DNA from: Brotaphodocola catenula
Lineage (GTDB): Bacteria; Bacillota; Clostridia; Lachnospirales; Lachnospiraceae
Assembly: GCA_020686985.1 (NCBI GenBank)
Contig: JAJEPU010000039.1
Location: 1 to 32,030 of the forward strand
Length of the DNA: 32,030 nucleotides
Reading direction: 5' to 3'
Below, in pieces: positions 16,254-23,326 of the stretch (position 1 is the first letter of the stretch; the number at the start of each line of letters is the position of its first letter). The notes below the pieces were generated by a model. That model saw nothing but the letters and a program-made list of their open reading frames with translations. It was not told the origin of the DNA and did not search any database. The translations under genes were made by a program, and so were the position numbers.

Positions 16254-16293
16254 ATGCCAGATGAAGTTTTGTGTCTCAACTGAGCACTCGTAC

Positions 16294-16322
16294 ATAGTAT
16301 CACACATTTATAGGGCTGTCAA
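16294..16322 (-). promoter_or_regulatory. Promoter of the tandem tRNA-Trp genes
   Basis: The minus strand reads TTGACA, 17 bases, TACTAT. The start falls near 16287, about 33 bases before the first tRNA. Confidence 0.85.
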
Positions 16323-16443
16323 CAAAATTTTTGCTTTTTCTAAAAAAATTGCAAAATTTGAGATTATCTTTGAGCGTTTGTGAAATACCGATACGAAATG
16401 AGTATCTTGTTTTTGAGGGAGTTGGAGTGGAAATTGAGAAAAT

Positions 16444-17478
16444 TCAGATCTGGAACTCCCAGTTTCCATCATCCATGCGATATTCGGAGACTGTCATGCC
16501 ATTTTGCTGGCGGAATTGTCTGGAAAAATAGTTGACATCCTTAAATCCCATCTGGTCGCAAATTTCATAGAGCTTGAGATTGGTGTTTCGCAGGAACCAG
16601 GATGCACGACTCATGCGAATTCTTTGGCTGTATTCCCGGTAGGAGAGGTGGAGAGCACAGGAAAAACGCTCGCTGAGAGCCGATGCACTCATGAAAAATT
16701 CCTGAGCCACCTCTTTCTGAGACAGAGGCGTGTCGACATGCTCAAGCAGATAGATCATGATCTTTTTCACCTGCTCATCATCGGTCTCCGGACAGAGACG
16801 CCAGAGCTGATCATAGAGACGATTGAATCCCTGTTCACAAAATGTGCGCACAAGATGCTTATCACTCGTGAAAAGTCCGTGAATCTGATTGAAATCCTTC
16901 TGATCGAGAAAAAATGCAAGCCACGGAAAATCCTGAAATGTGAGATTAATAACACTTTCAAAGAAGCGCCGAAGTCGTTGATCCGTCTCGATCGCATTTT
17001 CACTTAGATTACAGAGCTGATGAAGTTCTTTGGACACTGTTTCAGGAAAACGGCTTGTCCCAATGGTGCGTCTGACACGCAAAAGCGCTTCCTGTTCCGG
17101 GGACTTTTCAGCTTGTCCAGAGAATTCCATTCGAGAAAATGTTTTGGAAAGCATATCCACGGTAAAAGGACGAAGCAGATAATTGCAGGCACCATACAGG
17201 AGTCCCTGACGGGCAAACTGAAAGTTCGGAGCTTCGCTTGTCAACACAACTCGCACACCGGGGTGTTCGGAACGGATTTTTCTAAGCAGGTGAAGTGCGT
17301 CCAATCCGTTTAGGAAGAGATCAAGAAACACGACATCAAAAGTCTGCTGATCGAGCAGTTTTCCGGCATGAATGCCATCCCGCACAAAAGAAAAAGTTTT
17401 TTGACATTCAAATGGTTTCCATACAGCATCTGGAAGAGCATCAATGGCGACCAGAACCTTTGTTTTTTCTGTAAACAT
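16444..17478 (-). CDS. Response-regulator-like AraC-family transcription factor
   Basis: 344 aa. The N-terminal 115 residues form a receiver-like domain: D53 in VVFLDLF is the phospho-acceptor position and T80 the switch position. Only one acidic residue (D13, then Ala) remains of the usual acidic pair, and the conserved lysine is arginine (R103 in LLRPF). A helical linker of about 110 residues follows, and the C-terminal 100 residues are an AraC-type double HTH (KEVAQEFFMSASALSERF and LYEICDQMGFKDVNYFSRQF). No sensor kinase is adjacent, so signal input is unknown. A near-ideal promoter lies upstream. GGAAGGAG sits about 12 bases before the ATG. Confidence 0.88.
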   Translation of the reverse strand: MFTEKTKVLVAIDALPDAVWKPFECQKTFSFVRDGIHAGKLLDQQTFDVVFLDLFLNGLDALHLLRKIRSEHPGVRVVLTSEAPNFQFARQGLLYGACNYLLRPFTVDMLSKTFSRMEFSGQAEKSPEQEALLRVRRTIGTSRFPETVSKELHQLCNLSENAIETDQRLRRFFESVINLTFQDFPWLAFFLDQKDFNQIHGLFTSDKHLVRTFCEQGFNRLYDQLWRLCPETDDEQVKKIMIYLLEHVDTPLSQKEVAQEFFMSASALSERFSCALHLSYREYSQRIRMSRASWFLRNTNLKLYEICDQMGFKDVNYFSRQFRQQNGMTVSEYRMDDGNWEFQI

Positions 17479-17601
17479 CGAATGAAAAATCTCCTTCCCA
17501 TCGCTCTAAATTCTTTGGTCAAAATCATCAATCATTCCAAAATCTGTTATCATTTATGTCTGTAATCCATACCAATTATATAGGAATTATCGATTGTGTT
17601 C

Positions 17602-17630
17602 ATTATAGAACGCAAATTTTCATCTGTCAA
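17602..17630 (-). promoter_or_regulatory. Full-consensus promoter of the AraC-type regulator
   Basis: The minus strand reads TTGACA, 17 bases, TATAAT, a perfect consensus match. A second TTGACA lies seven bases upstream of the first. The leader would be about 117 nt. Confidence 0.88.
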
Positions 17631-17653
17631 TTGTCAATTTAAGACGGATGAAT

Positions 17654-17704
17654 TAAATAAAGAGTATTTGGAACACCATTTTACCGGCGTCCCAAACACT
17701 CTTT
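17654..17704 (-). terminator. Terminator of the metallophosphoesterase gene
   Basis: On the minus strand AAAGAGTGTTTGG pairs with CCAAATACTCTTT with an inner GACGCC/GGTGTT stem, then TATTTAAT. It lies 36 bases after the stop at 17740. The stem resembles the hairpin at 3014-3065. Confidence 0.8.
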
Positions 17705-17739
17705 CTGATTCATAATTTTTTCTCAAAATCTAATCAAAT

Positions 17740-18570
17740 TCAAGATTTCTTAAAAATAATCTCTCCAAGGCATCTTCCGGTCAGCTTCAACTGAGTTTTG
17801 CACTGGTCAATCCCATTTTTGCCCAGATGATAGACGCTGTATCCATATCCTTCCTCAAAAGAGACTCCGCCAATTTCCAGACTCTCTCCGCGGAAGGACA
17901 TGCTGTCTGCAATGTAATACGGAACTTCCGCCACGCGCCCTACATAATGATGATGCGTGTGACCGCAAAGCACAGCCGTCGGTCTCGTCTCTCGAAGAAT
18001 CTCTTTGATTTTCTCACTCTCAGGAATCGGTGGAACTCCCGGGAGCTGATCGATCAGCTGGTGGTGTGTCATCAAAATCACTGGCTTGCCCTTCTCTTTC
18101 ATCGCAAGAAGCTCCTGCTCCAACCATAAAAGGCGATCCGGATCCACACAGCCATCCGAACAACCCTGAACACTGCTGTCAAAGGAAACAATCACTGCCT
18201 CATCAAATACTTTGATAAAGTAACACGGATCATCTCCTGCACACTCTGCCTCCGCTTCCGCGATTCCCATCCATCCGATTCGCAGATTTTTTTTGTTGTC
18301 ATGGTTTCCCGGCGTGATTATGACCGGTCGATCCCCGACTAGCTTTTGAATCTGACGCTTCAAAATCCGATAATCATCAACGCTCCCATCTTCCGTCAGA
18401 TCTCCGGTAATCAGCACTACATCAATCTCCTGCTCACTGAGAGCCTGCTTTAAGCTCTCCTGCAAGAAGTACATTGGAGCATCCATCTGTGACAGCATGT
18501 TTTCATATTCACTCGGTCCATCCGAATAGAAACTTCGATAATGAATATCGGAAATATGTAACAAATTCAT
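17740..18570 (-). CDS. Calcineurin-like metallophosphoesterase
   Basis: 276 aa with all five metallophosphoesterase blocks: D8-x-H10 in HISDIH, GDL around D57, GNHD at 88-91, a THH motif in ILMTHHQ, and GHTHHH. The layout resembles CpdA-type cyclic-nucleotide phosphodiesterases, though many members hydrolyse other phosphodiesters. No signal peptide, so it is cytoplasmic. Its ATG has GAGGAAA seven bases upstream. It follows the phn-type permease genes by 158 bases with no terminator seen between, so it may be cotranscribed with them and act on the imported compound. That link is inference; the gap contains only a pyrimidine-rich stretch. Confidence 0.87.
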   Translation of the reverse strand: MNLLHISDIHYRSFYSDGPSEYENMLSQMDAPMYFLQESLKQALSEQEIDVVLITGDLTEDGSVDDYRILKRQIQKLVGDRPVIITPGNHDNKKNLRIGWMGIAEAEAECAGDDPCYFIKVFDEAVIVSFDSSVQGCSDGCVDPDRLLWLEQELLAMKEKGKPVILMTHHQLIDQLPGVPPIPESEKIKEILRETRPTAVLCGHTHHHYVGRVAEVPYYIADSMSFRGESLEIGGVSFEEGYGYSVYHLGKNGIDQCKTQLKLTGRCLGEIIFKKS

Positions 18571-18728
18571 TCTAGTTTCCTCACGATTTTATTTACTGAC
18601 TCACTTTCATAATCTCCATTATTTACAATTTCAACTATTCATAATTTCAATCATTCACGATCTCAGCTTCTTATCTTTTCTTTCATTCTTTCATCTTCAT
18701 CTTATTATCTTTTCTTTATCTTCGTTTT

Positions 18729-19511
18729 TTATCTCAGTTTCTTTCGGATCATTCCGGTAAGTAAATCCATCACAAATACCATCACGACAACGCCGAGAAG
18801 AATGATGCTCACCTTGTCCCAGTTTCTCGACTGAATAGCAAAGATCAGCGGTGCTCCGATTCCACCTGCTCCGACAAGTCCGAGCGTGGATGCGCTTCTG
18901 ACTGCAATCTCAAAGTGATTCAACGAGAGGGAGCTGTAAATCGGCATTAACTGAGGAACTCTCGCAAAAAACAATGTCTGCCAGAAACCGGCTCCGACTG
19001 CACGCATTGCCTCCGCAGAGTCCTCTCCCATCGCCTCAAGTTCCTCGGTGTAGAGTTTTCCAAGCATTCCGATCTGGTGAACACCGATTGCCATAACACC
19101 GGCAAACGGTCCCGGACCTACGACCTTTACAAAAATGATCGCATAGACAAGCTCTGGAAACGCACGGAGCACATTGCAGATGAATTTTCCGATCTTGGCT
19201 ACCCACGGATAGGATTTCCACAGATTCGATGCGCTAAGGAGTGTGATCGGAAGTGCAAGCACTGTCGCAATCGCCGTTCCAAGAAAGGCGATGCCGAGTG
19301 TCAGCACAAGAAGGCTTAAAAGATCTTCCCCGCTTCCGTCATACACAAAACTCCAGCGCGGTTTCATGAGTCCACGAATGACTTCCATTCCCATCTCCGG
19401 AGAAAAACCGGCAAGCCCGGAAAAATCAATGCCCGCGATGCAGTATACGATCACTGCTGCTGCCACAAGTCCGATCGCCAAACGGCGAAAACTTCCTGCC
19501 TGTCTCATCAT
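18729..19511 (-). CDS. phnE: Phosphonate-type ABC transporter permease (PhnE, second)
   Basis: 260 aa permease with about six helices. The family-typical C-terminal part is clear: EIAVRSASTLGLVGAGGIGAP. Its start overlaps the stop of the preceding permease gene by four bases. Two PhnE-type permeases encoded in tandem are common in phosphonate and phosphite transporters and would form a heterodimeric channel. The sequence does not separate phosphonate from related ligands. Confidence 0.9.
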   Translation of the reverse strand: MMRQAGSFRRLAIGLVAAAVIVYCIAGIDFSGLAGFSPEMGMEVIRGLMKPRWSFVYDGSGEDLLSLLVLTLGIAFLGTAIATVLALPITLLSASNLWKSYPWVAKIGKFICNVLRAFPELVYAIIFVKVVGPGPFAGVMAIGVHQIGMLGKLYTEELEAMGEDSAEAMRAVGAGFWQTLFFARVPQLMPIYSSLSLNHFEIAVRSASTLGLVGAGGIGAPLIFAIQSRNWDKVSIILLGVVVMVFVMDLLTGMIRKKLR

Positions 19512-20287
19512 ACCAGTCTCCTCCTGATCGCTTCACTCAATCCATCCACAATCGCAACAACCACAAGAATCATCAAAATCACAAGCGAAACTCTCTCATA
19601 CTGAAGCAGAGCCAGAGAGGAGTTTAAAATCACTCCGATTCCGCCTGCACCCACATATCCGAGAACCGTGGACGCGCGGACATTGACCTCGAACGCATAA
19701 AACGTATAGCTAACAATCTGGCTGAGCACCTGAGGCGCAATCGACCAGAATGCAATCTGAACCTTATTTGCACCGACTGATTCTGCCGCTTCAATCGGAC
19801 CGTAATCAATCGTCTCGATCGTCTCATAAATCAGCTGAGACACCATGCCAAACGTAAAGATCGCAATCGTCAGGACACCCGTCGCCTCACCGATTCCGAT
19901 CACAGCGACGAGAAGAGCTGCCAGCAGAAGGTTCGGGATTGTGCGGACAATATCCATGATAAAACGCATCACCGTCGTGACTACAAGATTTCTTGTCACA
20001 ACGGTTGTTCCAAGAAACGCCACCGGAACTGCGACAATGACACCGAGAACCGTTCCAACAACTGACATTTTCAGGGTTTTTGCCATCGGATCAAGGAGCT
20101 TTGGCAGATAGGAAAAATCCGGATGCATCAAACGGCCAAGAAAGATTCCCACCTGATCAAGGTTTGAAAACACTTCTGAGAAATCTGCATCCGTCACTAC
20201 CGCACTGCCAAAGATACAGACTGCAAGCAGAAACACAATCAGCAAGTGCTTATACCACTCAAAATGTACCGTGTCCTTTAGTTTCAT
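19508..20287 (-). CDS. phnE: Phosphonate-type ABC transporter permease (PhnE, first)
   Basis: 259 aa, paralogous to the next gene. The first helix ([17 protein letters not shown]) is followed by an extracellular segment and the permease core. It ends with the same [17 protein letters not shown] motif found in PhnE proteins. Start and stop overlap the neighbouring genes by four bases on both sides, indicating tight translational coupling in phnD-phnC-phnE-phnE order. Confidence 0.9.
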   Translation of the reverse strand: MKLKDTVHFEWYKHLLIVFLLAVCIFGSAVVTDADFSEVFSNLDQVGIFLGRLMHPDFSYLPKLLDPMAKTLKMSVVGTVLGVIVAVPVAFLGTTVVTRNLVVTTVMRFIMDIVRTIPNLLLAALLVAVIGIGEATGVLTIAIFTFGMVSQLIYETIETIDYGPIEAAESVGANKVQIAFWSIAPQVLSQIVSYTFYAFEVNVRASTVLGYVGAGGIGVILNSSLALLQYERVSLVILMILVVVAIVDGLSEAIRRRLV

Positions 20288-21075
20288 CTGCTTTCCTCTC
20301 CGTCATCCTCCGATGCATCCTGATCCTGATTCATCGCAGGGTTCTTTCCATAAATGCGCGCTAACTCTGTCTCATCCAACTGCTTGGGTGTCCCGTCAAA
20401 AACAACCTTTCCGCTCTTGAATGCCAGAATTCGATCAGAAAATGCCTTTGCCATCTCAACGGAATGGATGTTGACGATCACGGTCTTTCCCATCTCCTGA
20501 TTGATCTTTCTCAAATCCTGAAGAATTTTCTGGGAAGTGATCGGATCAAGGGAGGCAACCGGCTCATCCGCAAGGATGATGTCTGCCTGCTGAACAAGCG
20601 TCCGCGCGATCGAAACTCTCTGTTGCTGACCACCGGAGAGCTCATCGCTTCTCGAATGCAGTTTGTCGAGAAGTCCCACACTCTCAAGTGCCTGTTTCGT
20701 TCTCTCATAATCTTCCTTTGTGAAGAGTCCGAAGATACTCTTCCAGGTGGAATAATATCCCAGACGTCCGGACAGAACGTTTTTCTGCACCGTGCTTCTC
20801 TTTACCAGATTGAAGCTCTGGGAGATCAGACCGATGTGACGGCGAATCTCGCGAAGCTGTTTCTTTCCTGCCTTTGTGATCGACACGCCATCTACAACGA
20901 TGTTTCCCTCGCTGATCTCATTCAGGCGATTGATCGAGCGCAGGAAGGTACTCTTTCCTGCACCCGAAAGTCCGATTACAGAGACAAACTCTCCATCCGT
21001 AATTGTCAGATCGACATCATCGAGTCCTCTCGTTCCATTCGGATATACTTTTGATACATGCTCAAATTTAATCAT
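20284..21075 (-). CDS. phnC: Phosphonate-type ABC transporter ATP-binding protein
   Basis: 263 aa. Walker A is GLSGAGKS (35-42), signature [13 protein letters not shown], and Walker [28 protein letters not shown] at the N-terminus and the overall length match PhnC. The start is two bases after the binding-protein stop. It would energise import through the two PhnE permeases. Confidence 0.92.
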   Translation of the reverse strand: MIKFEHVSKVYPNGTRGLDDVDLTITDGEFVSVIGLSGAGKSTFLRSINRLNEISEGNIVVDGVSITKAGKKQLREIRRHIGLISQSFNLVKRSTVQKNVLSGRLGYYSTWKSIFGLFTKEDYERTKQALESVGLLDKLHSRSDELSGGQQQRVSIARTLVQQADIILADEPVASLDPITSQKILQDLRKINQEMGKTVIVNIHSVEMAKAFSDRILAFKSGKVVFDGTPKQLDETELARIYGKNPAMNQDQDASEDDGEESR

Positions 21076-21077
21076 GA

Positions 21078-21989
21078 TTACTCAGCCGCCTTCTCGGTGT
21101 ATGCCTTAATGGTATCGTAAGCCTCTTCCGTTGCTTCCTCGTAGCCCTTGTGACCCCACAGAGACATTGCCTCCGCGCCCTGCTCGTCATTCGGCATATT
21201 TAAGAAGGTCTCTTTGATCTTCTCCTTCATCTCATCATCCATATCCGGGCGAACTGCGATTGCATCGTTCGGGATGTCGCCCTCAGTCAGATACAGAACG
21301 CGAAGATCGTTCATCAGATCGTATCCCTCAAACTTGGAGGAGAACACAACGCGAGCGCCCTCAAATACGAAGCAGGCATCCTGCTGACCATTGAGAACTG
21401 CGGTCATCTCACTCGGAATATCATTTACAGTTGTCAGCGTGCAATCCGTTGCCGGATCAATTCCAGCCTCCTTCATCTCTGCAACCGGATAAATGTAACC
21501 ACTTGCGGAGTTCGGGCTCAGAGTTGCAATCTTCTTTCCCTTCAGATCCTCAAGCGTCTGGATGTCGCTGTCTGCCTTCACGAGAACCTCTCCCTTAAAG
21601 GTTCCGGTCATCTCACCCTCAACCGGAAGACCAGTCTCCTGATCATACTCTCCAAGCTGAGAAGTCAGAATTGCCTTTGCAGCTCCCATATCACGCGCCT
21701 GCACATAAGCTGCTGGAGGCATGATTCCGAGATCCACTTTACCGGAAGACATTGCCTCCACGATCGTCGAATAATCCGTTGCCAGTGTCACATTTACCTT
21801 GCAGCCCAGTTTTTCTGTCAGGTAATCTGCAAAAGGTTTTGCCTTTGCCTCCATACTTCCATCGTTGTTCGTCGGAACAAACTGTACATTCAGAGTTTTC
21901 TCCTCACTCTTCTTTGAACCACATCCGGTCAGTGCGACCGTTGCCATTCCTGCACAAAGAATTCCTGCCATTACCCGCTTCAGTTTCAT
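21078..21989 (-). CDS. phnD: Phosphonate-type ABC transporter substrate-binding lipoprotein
   Basis: 303 aa from the ATG at 21989 with AAAAGGAG nine bases upstream. Lipobox LTGC is at 20-23. The mature protein is a PhnD/SsuA/TauA-type binding domain with [21 protein letters not shown] at its start and [15 protein letters not shown], typical of PhnD. Ligands in this family include phosphonates, phosphite and some organophosphates. No C-P lyase or other phosphonate-degrading gene lies in the window, so the ligand is open. Transcription probably starts near 22089 under a weak -35 and an upstream palindrome. Confidence 0.9.
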   Translation of the reverse strand: MKLKRVMAGILCAGMATVALTGCGSKKSEEKTLNVQFVPTNNDGSMEAKAKPFADYLTEKLGCKVNVTLATDYSTIVEAMSSGKVDLGIMPPAAYVQARDMGAAKAILTSQLGEYDQETGLPVEGEMTGTFKGEVLVKADSDIQTLEDLKGKKIATLSPNSASGYIYPVAEMKEAGIDPATDCTLTTVNDIPSEMTAVLNGQQDACFVFEGARVVFSSKFEGYDLMNDLRVLYLTEGDIPNDAIAVRPDMDDEMKEKIKETFLNMPNDEQGAEAMSLWGHKGYEEATEEAYDTIKAYTEKAAE

Positions 21990-22095
21990 GATTATTCTCC
22001 TTTTCATTGGCTTGATTTTTTTCATTTCTCAAAATTTAATTTCCTAAAATCTTTTTCCCTCTTCTTTTTGAGAAACATTTCTTCTTTTCCCTATC

Positions 22096-22124
22096 ACCAT
22101 AGCAGAGAAAGGTAGGGAAAGGAA
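22096..22124 (-). promoter_or_regulatory. Candidate activator-dependent promoter of phnDCEE
   Basis: The minus strand has TATGGT as a -10, with TTCCTT 17 bases upstream where a -35 should be. The poor -35, overlapped by a palindrome, suggests that an activator is needed. The start would be near 22089, leaving a leader of about 100 nt. Confidence 0.5.
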
Positions 22125-22142
22125 ATGACATGTGTCACATTT
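22123..22142. promoter_or_regulatory. Candidate operator for the Crp/Fnr-family regulator
   Basis: AAATGACATGTGTCACATTT combines the outer inverted repeat AAATG/CATTT with inner repeats TGACA-TG-TGTCA and ATGTG-T-CACAT. Its centre lies about 42-44 bases upstream of the inferred phnD start, the place used by class II Crp-type activators. It also lies about 90 bases upstream of the crp-like gene's promoter. Confidence 0.5.
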
Positions 22143-22185
22143 ACCAAAATTTTACCGACATTTTTCGCAAAAAAACAAAACGAGA

Positions 22186-22214
22186 TTGAGAATTTTATCA
22201 TTTTCCAGTATAAT
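22186..22214 (+). promoter_or_regulatory. Promoter of the Crp/Fnr-family regulator gene
   Basis: TTGAGA, 17 bases, TATAAT. The start near 22221 gives an AT-rich leader of about 205 nt that contains two inverted repeats with ATTGA half-sites. Confidence 0.75.
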
Positions 22215-22263
22215 AAGTACGATAAATAAGTGACAATCGATTCATTATCTCTATTTATAAATA

Positions 22264-22281
22264 AATCAATAAATATTGATT
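22264..22281. repeat. Inverted repeat in the crp-like leader
   Basis: AATCAAT-AAAT-ATTGATT is a perfect 7-bp inverted repeat. A similar one, TCAAT-C-ATTGA, lies at 22380-22390 about 36 bases before the ATG. They could be binding sites for autoregulation or simply small hairpins. Confidence 0.45.
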
Positions 22282-22425
22282 AAGAAAATTCATATATAAC
22301 TCCAGGTAAGAAATAGCTGAAATTCAAATGAACAACATATGGATTATGGATAAGGAACCGATAAAATCGACACGAACAATCAATCATTGAATCACTTGAC
22401 TTATTGGGAAGGACATTGAGATACT

Positions 22426-23097
22426 ATGAGAAAAATTTCGGATCCTGAAAAGCGCCATGCCTACATTGAAGAATATCATCTCCAGGATTACATGGATTTA
22501 GATCTGATGGAATTATCGGAACTATGTTTATTTGAAAAAAATGAATATCTGATTCACGCAGGCGAGATTTCAGACTACCTCTATTTCATGGTGGAGGGAC
22601 AGGTCATGGTATTCTCCTACACCTCAGATGCCAAAAACACCTGCATCAATTACCTGCGCGAATCCTCTCTAATCGGGGAATCCGGCTCTCTCTGGCAACA
22701 TCCGCCGACTGCGAGCGTCCGCGCTCTCACGCCCTGCGTCTGCGTCATCATCAGTCTTCCCCGCTACCGCAAAGCACTTTTAAATGACATCCGCTTTCTC
22801 CAAAATGTCGGGCTGATCCTCAGCTATCGTCTGAACAACGAAATTCATGTCACGAACTCACTGATGGAGCCGATGGAACTGCGTCTGGCACGCTTCATCC
22901 TCGAGCACACAAATGAGCAGAACCTCTTCTCGTTTCAGCTGACGACCTGCGCGCTGATCTTAAACACGAGCTATCGCCACCTGCTTCGAACCATCCGCGG
23001 ATTCTGTGAAAGCGGACTGATAAAAAAAACGCATGGCGGATACCTGATTCCGGACCGCTCCCGTTTAGAAGAATATCTAAATCAGCAGTCGACTTAA
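22426..23097 (+). CDS. Crp/Fnr-family transcriptional regulator (YeiL-like)
   Basis: 223 aa. Residues 25-125 form a cyclic-nucleotide-binding-type beta barrel (EYLIHAGEISDYLYFMVEGQVMVF…GESGSLW), followed by a long dimer helix and a C-terminal HTH in which LTTCALILNTSYRHLLRTIRGFCESGLI is the reading-head region. The effector-binding Arg-Ser of true cAMP receptors is not evident, and there is no FNR-type cysteine cluster, so the ligand is unknown. It is transcribed divergently from phnDCEE and shares a 436-base intergenic region with it. Its ribosome site (GGAAGG) is weakly spaced. A bidirectional terminator follows. Confidence 0.87.
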   Translation: MRKISDPEKRHAYIEEYHLQDYMDLDLMELSELCLFEKNEYLIHAGEISDYLYFMVEGQVMVFSYTSDAKNTCINYLRESSLIGESGSLWQHPPTASVRALTPCVCVIISLPRYRKALLNDIRFLQNVGLILSYRLNNEIHVTNSLMEPMELRLARFILEHTNEQNLFSFQLTTCALILNTSYRHLLRTIRGFCESGLIKKTHGGYLIPDRSRLEEYLNQQST

Positions 23098-23120
23098 TTG
23101 TAGCTTCTTCAATGCACCAA

Positions 23121-23160
23121 AAAGCACCGATCTCTCAGTACTCTGAAAAACCGGTGCTTT
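23121..23160. terminator. Bidirectional terminator between crp-like and EF-G-like genes
   Basis: AAAGCACCG (23121-23129) pairs with CGGTGCTTT (23152-23160). On the plus strand CATTTCGTTTTT follows, and on the minus strand the stem runs into TTTTTGG. It serves both convergent genes, although the minus-strand gene ends 167 bases before it. Confidence 0.8.
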
Positions 23161-23326
23161 CATTTCGTTTTTGCTATTTAATTTTCAATCTTCTATCGGT
23201 CTTTCATCGTTTTATTGTCGATTTATTTCCTAGTCTAATTTTCTAATCTCCTATCAGGATGCAACTTGGATACAATCTCCCGTTGACTTTCTTGAAGAAA
23301 TTTAGGAAAGAAGTCGATTCAGTCGC

